Below the pieces are notes generated by a model. It did not search any database and was not told the origin of the DNA. It was given only the letters and a program-made list of their open reading frames with translations. Positions 33,708 through 36,819 of a stretch of DNA of 36,819 bases are shown one piece after another (within the stretch, counting starts at the first letter, position 1; each line of letters opens with the position of its first letter). The DNA lies in contig JAMLHR010000025.1 of NCBI GenBank assembly GCA_023957015.1, forward strand, positions 1 through 36,819. The letters are read 5' to 3'. A program made the translations under genes and the position numbers. The DNA is from Thermomicrobiales bacterium (GTDB lineage Bacteria > Chloroflexota > Chloroflexia > Thermomicrobiales > UBA6265).

Positions 33708-34538
33708 GTGATCTCCTCGTCCATTCGCATCGCCGCCACCGCCGATCTCCACATTCGCACCGGCGATGACCTCGCCTATCTGCGTGAGGCATTCGCATAC
33801 GCGGCGGATGCAGCGGATGTCATGCTGATCGCGGGAGACCTCGTCGATGTCGGCCGCCTGGCCGAGATGGAGTATCTGGCTGAGGTGCTGGCGGAAATCC
33901 CGATTCCAGTATTCACCGTGCTCGGGAATCATGATCGCCGCGGTATGCGCCGGGCTGCCATGATCAAGGTGCTGAGAGACGTTGGTGTTCGTAATCTGGA
34001 TGGCACCGGTGCGCTGGTGCAGATCGCGGGCAAACCGACGCTGGGTGTAGTTGGCGTGACTGGTACCGGCGGAAGCTTCACCGATGATGAATCCGATCAG
34101 ATCGGAGCCGGGGCGCGCTTCACACGTGCAGCCCGGATCAAGAGCCGCAAGGAATCGGCGCGGCTCCGCAGAGCGCTACGCGAGCTGGCTCTTCAGGAAC
34201 CCGATGTCACTGTGGTGATGACGCATTTCTCCCCGACTACTACCACGTTGGGCGGCGAACCTCCATTGAAGTACTGGATGCTGGGGAACGCCCTGCTCGG
34301 CAAGACGATCGACGAGGCACAGCCGACGCTGGCGATCCACGGCCACGCCCATCTCGGCAACGAAGTGGGCCAGACCGAGGGCGGCACAGTCGTCCGCAAT
34401 GTGGCGGTACCCGTCTGTGGCGGTATCCGATTGTTTGACGCTTCTATGGAAGAAGGTCTCACCGAGATCGGTCTCATTCCGGTCGCGTTCGATGCCACCC
34501 GCGGAGGAATGCGCGAGGCGGTTACCTATGCCGAGTAG
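33708..34538 (+). CDS. Calcineurin-like metallophosphoesterase
   Basis: 276 residues from GTG 33708; a TTG at 33684 would add eight residues and neither has a strong ribosome site. The two-metal phosphoesterase motifs are intact: DLH (Asp13, His15 in ATADLHI), GDLVD, GNHDRRG, VVMTHFSP and HGHAH. This suggests phosphatase, cyclic-nucleotide or nucleic-acid activity; the substrate is unknown. The N-terminal region and size resemble YfcE/MPE-type phosphatases rather than nuclease SbcD. The gene overlaps the next one by 11 bases. Confidence 0.88.
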   Translation: MISSSIRIAATADLHIRTGDDLAYLREAFAYAADAADVMLIAGDLVDVGRLAEMEYLAEVLAEIPIPVFTVLGNHDRRGMRRAAMIKVLRDVGVRNLDGTGALVQIAGKPTLGVVGVTGTGGSFTDDESDQIGAGARFTRAARIKSRKESARLRRALRELALQEPDVTVVMTHFSPTTTTLGGEPPLKYWMLGNALLGKTIDEAQPTLAIHGHAHLGNEVGQTEGGTVVRNVAVPVCGGIRLFDASMEEGLTEIGLIPVAFDATRGGMREAVTYAE

Positions 34539-35499
34539 CGTCAATCTGGCGACGCTCCGACCGGGGTTCCCGACAGCAATGATTCCCGAGGTCGAGACAG
34601 AACGGCTCGGTCTCGATACGATTCTGGCCCGCCAGGGTCTGGCACGACATCCGCACACCGCAGATACTCCGCTGGCCGGTATCCGCACGGGCAGCGTGCA
34701 GTCGTTTTCCATCGCCAACGGCATCGAAGCGGCCTATGCAACGCTGCTCACCTGGAAGGCGAACGCACCGATCATTCGGCTCACGCCAGCCGCAGGCGTG
34801 GCGGCGAGTGTGACCGGCAATGTCACCGATGTTCCCCTCTTGAACGGGTTCCGCTTACCGATTAAGGTGCTCCTGGAGCAGGATCCGCGGTCAATTCTGA
34901 TTCTGCCGACACCTGAACCGATCTCGGGGCGAATCGCCACGATCCAGGAGGTGGTGAGACTCTCGCGCCACTTCGCCCTCGTCGTGCTGGATGAGCAACT
35001 GGCACCCTTCAGTCTCCGACGATTGACGCCGCTAATCGAGGAGTGGGAGAACATCATCTCCATTCAGCGCTTCCCGTACGTCATGCCCGGTGAAACACAT
35101 CCGTTCGCATGGATGGTGCATCCGGTGGCAATGCGACCGGAGATACAGGAGCATCTGGACCCCGTGCCGTCCGCCACGCTGGAGGAAGTGCTGCGTTATG
35201 GACAGATCGATACATTCCGCGCCGAGCGCGCCACGGCGCGACTGAAGGGACAACTCTTCCGCGAGCTCCGTAAACTGAGCGTCGTCAGTGTCCCCTACCC
35301 CAGCTGGGGTCCGGCGCTGCTGGCGCGGATCGAACGTGGAGATCGCGATGAGATCGTTGCGGGGTTACAGCAACGCGGTGTGGAGGTGTACGCACCCCCG
35401 CATGCAAACTTGCGCCAGCACTTCCGCGCGACGGCGGTTAGCGGCGAATCCATCGCTGCGCTGAAGCAGGCGTTGATCGAGATCAATCGGGAACTCTAG
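34528..35499 (+). CDS. Aminotransferase-like protein (HisC-like fold) lacking the PLP lysine
   Basis: 323 residues from the ATG at 34528. The overall layout follows class I/II aminotransferases, most like histidinol-phosphate aminotransferase in its C-terminus (LRQHFRATAVSGESIAALKQALIEINREL-like end). In the middle, LVVLDEQLAPFS stands where VVLDEAYxxF is expected. NIISIQRFPYVMPGETHPF aligns with the cofactor-lysine segment (TFSKxFGLAGLRxG), and the lysine position is occupied by Tyr. The catalytic arginine is missing as well. It is probably a non-catalytic relative or has a new function. It overlaps the metallophosphoesterase gene by 11 bases. Confidence 0.75.
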   Translation: MPSSVNLATLRPGFPTAMIPEVETERLGLDTILARQGLARHPHTADTPLAGIRTGSVQSFSIANGIEAAYATLLTWKANAPIIRLTPAAGVAASVTGNVTDVPLLNGFRLPIKVLLEQDPRSILILPTPEPISGRIATIQEVVRLSRHFALVVLDEQLAPFSLRRLTPLIEEWENIISIQRFPYVMPGETHPFAWMVHPVAMRPEIQEHLDPVPSATLEEVLRYGQIDTFRAERATARLKGQLFRELRKLSVVSVPYPSWGPALLARIERGDRDEIVAGLQQRGVEVYAPPHANLRQHFRATAVSGESIAALKQALIEINREL

Positions 35500-35718
35500 T
35501 GTTGGCCAGTGATGAGTATCTCAAGATAACCGGCACACACCCGCAGGAGGAATGGTCGGTCATCTTGGCGCGCCTCTCGTCCTTCGCTTCTCTCAGGAGA
35601 GCGGGTTAGGAGGCGATGTTAGCCTCCGGCAGGTTGGTCCACAGGAACCCGGGCAACTCACGGACGCTCCTTGGAAGTCACACACTATCCTCTGGATCGC
35701 GCCCGATCGGCACCGGGT
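35500..35718. other. Non-coding stretch with stem-forming repeats
   Basis: 219 bases, open on neither strand to a recognisable gene. Bases 35590-35650 can form a multi-branched fold: GGGTT (35603-35607) with AACCC (35646-35650) enclosing GGAGGC-GATGTTA-GCCTCC (35609-35627). No known RNA family is recognised. Confidence 0.4.
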
Positions 35719-35907
35719 CTACATGTTCGCCCTAACCTCCGCCTGTCCCGGATGGTCAACTCCGGGATCGACTCTCCGCCGCAATCCCACGGCGATACAA
35801 CCAGCCGCAAGCATCGCCAATCCAGCAGTCCCGTAGATGCTGCTCCGAGCGACGTAGACAACAGCAACACCTACCGCAGGGAGATCTTGGGGCGACCGAT
35901 CCCGGTT
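35719..35907 (-). other. In-frame open segment after the LPxTG gene stop, with a second sorting-signal-like sequence
   Basis: The frame after the stop (35908-35910) stays open for 62 codons. It reads NRDRSPQDLPAVG, then a hydrophobic helix (YGTAGLAMLAAGCIAVGL) and RRR. This mimics LPxTG-TM-positive tail architecture, with Thr replaced by Val. No start codon or ribosome site opens it. It may be a gene remnant or a stop-codon readthrough extension. Confidence 0.5.
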
Positions 35908-36819
35908 TTACCGTCTGCGAGATGGTGCTAGCACCAATCGGATTCCAAATGCCATAAGCCCCAGGCCAATAGCTGTCAGCCCGAGAATGGCCGTTTGTAA
36001 CGTGGATGCATTTCCGGCCCCGGTAATGGGCAAGGCATTCACACGTTGCTCCAGGCTGCTGTTGTGCTCTGTAACGATCTCCCAGTTTCCATCATCATTC
36101 TGCTGCATAGAGAGTGATTGGTCAGGATCCTCGGTGATCGTGAATGGCATTTGGAATACCTGACCATCCAATGTCTCCAACTTCATCAGATAGGTACCCG
36201 CAGGGAGCGGTGGGAGAGCCCAGTATTCCTGGTCAGGTGCCACGAAGAAGTGGAAAATGGGTTGAGCACCAATCCCATCCTGTGAAGCAGCAGCAAGGAA
36301 GATCGTGCCAGCCGGCACGGCATTCCAGGGACCGTATGCCATCACCAGGAAACCACCTGAAACAGCGCCCACAGTCACCACTGCCGCGATCACCGAGACT
36401 TTCTGCGCGATCCCAACCCACTCACCGCCATCTTCAGTATCGCCGCAGCCCGAAAACAGTACGCCCAGCGATCTGTTGCAACTCTTCTTCTTCGGTTCCT
36501 TTTGTTCAATGCGGACCGGAGGCTGTGGCACAATCTTGATGGTAGGCACTTCAGTGAAATACAGACCGCCAATTGTTGGCGTTATGCGGAGCCAGTTATA
36601 GAATGCCTGCGTTTCTCGCATGGTTTTGAAGAACGGAGGGCCGTTCTTGGGATCCGGAATCGTGATGATCTCCCAATCAGGTTCTTCACCGGAGTTGGCG
36701 ATATTCACGCGCACTCTGTCACCGGGTTGAGATGACACTGAAGCTTCGCGGACGTTCCAGATCATACCTGTTGGTTCCGACACTTGGAATACGATGGTTA
36801 GTGGTTCCAAGGTTGGTTC
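35908..36819 (-). CDS. LPxTG-anchored surface protein, C-terminal part (5' end outside window)
   Basis: The frame runs open to the right edge, so the protein is longer than the roughly 303 residues seen here. A beta-rich segment (EPDWEIITIPDP, LYFTEVPTIKIVPQPP) is followed by a basic, cysteine-containing linker and a hydrophobic stretch (VSVIAAVVTVGAVSGGFLVM). A second beta-rich segment (AGTYLMKLETLDGQVF) comes next. The C-terminus has LPITG, a membrane helix (LQTAILGLTAIGLGLMAFGI) and PSRRR, the sortase sorting-signal order. It is probably a wall- or membrane-anchored adhesin or binding protein. No sortase gene is in the window. Confidence 0.8.
   Translation of the reverse strand, partial: EPTLEPLTIVFQVSEPTGMIWNVREASVSSQPGDRVRVNIANSGEEPDWEIITIPDPKNGPPFFKTMRETQAFYNWLRITPTIGGLYFTEVPTIKIVPQPPVRIEQKEPKKKSCNRSLGVLFSGCGDTEDGGEWVGIAQKVSVIAAVVTVGAVSGGFLVMAYGPWNAVPAGTIFLAAASQDGIGAQPIFHFFVAPDQEYWALPPLPAGTYLMKLETLDGQVFQMPFTITEDPDQSLSMQQNDDGNWEIVTEHNSSLEQRVNALPITGAGNASTLQTAILGLTAIGLGLMAFGIRLVLAPSRRR

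Noticed and set aside
35590..35670. Possible T-box riboswitch
   Set aside because: The purine-rich stem order resembles one, but the TGGNACCGCG antiterminator motif is missing and no aminoacyl-tRNA synthetase or amino-acid gene follows on the plus strand.
35552..35836. Plus-strand frame with GGAGGA next to the ATG
   Set aside because: The spacing is too short (the ribosome site abuts the start), the translation has no recognisable motif, and it crosses the minus-strand post-stop segment.

Overview
The window is chromosomal, gene-dense DNA of about 58-60 % GC by eye, with housekeeping genes in short overlapping operons on both strands. Gene content (gap-pgk-tpiA-secG, a fused hemC-hemD, a tandem pair of lepB genes next to a BFN-domain gene, rplU-rpmA-rpmE with a long rpmE tail, a RodZ-like protein, QueG) and protein style fit a member of the Chloroflexota, possibly Thermomicrobia-like. 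That placement is inferred from recall, not from a search. No CRISPR array, rRNA, tRNA, transposase or phage gene was seen.

Layout. 1-3.5 kb (+): end of gap, then pgk, tpiA, secG and tatA, closed by a strong terminator. 3.6-8.5 kb (+): two signal peptidases, a BFN nuclease-like gene, a CxxC protein and a NuoE/NuoF pair, ending at a 20-bp hairpin shared with the convergent ornithine cyclodeaminase-family gene (-). 9.5-9.9 kb: a palindrome-rich divergent intergenic region. 9.9-12.6 kb (+): an unrecognised protein with matching four-cysteine modules at its two ends, and a RodZ-like gene broken by apparent single-base indels. 17.7-12.7 kb (-): a six-gene run of Ser/Thr kinase, threonine aldolase, coaBC, a YggT-like membrane protein, a 37-residue ORF and a lipid kinase. 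17.8-19.0 kb (+): an MFS transporter. 25.4-19.0 kb (-): hemCD-hemB-hemE followed by a PhoB/PhoR-type pair. 25.6-27.0 kb (+): rplU-rpmA-rpmE. 27.1-29.7 kb: an XRE regulator (-) divergent from a PfkB-like protein and queG (+). 33.6-30.0 kb (-): D-Ala-D-Ala carboxypeptidase, rluB, cmk and plsC. 33.7-35.5 kb (+): a metallophosphoesterase and an aminotransferase-like protein without the PLP lysine. 36.8-35.9 kb (-): the 3' part of an LPxTG surface protein, followed in frame after its stop by a second sorting-signal-like segment.

The genes cover lower glycolysis, protein export and processing, early tetrapyrrole synthesis, coenzyme A synthesis, ribosomal proteins, RNA modification and envelope building. 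The main oddities are the double-cysteine-module protein, the post-stop sorting-like segment, the crossing inverted repeats before secG, the damaged RodZ-like gene, and several enzymes that lack canonical catalytic residues (CoaBC, the PfkB-like protein, the aminotransferase-like protein, the NuoF N-terminal domain). No complete new defence or mobile system is evident.
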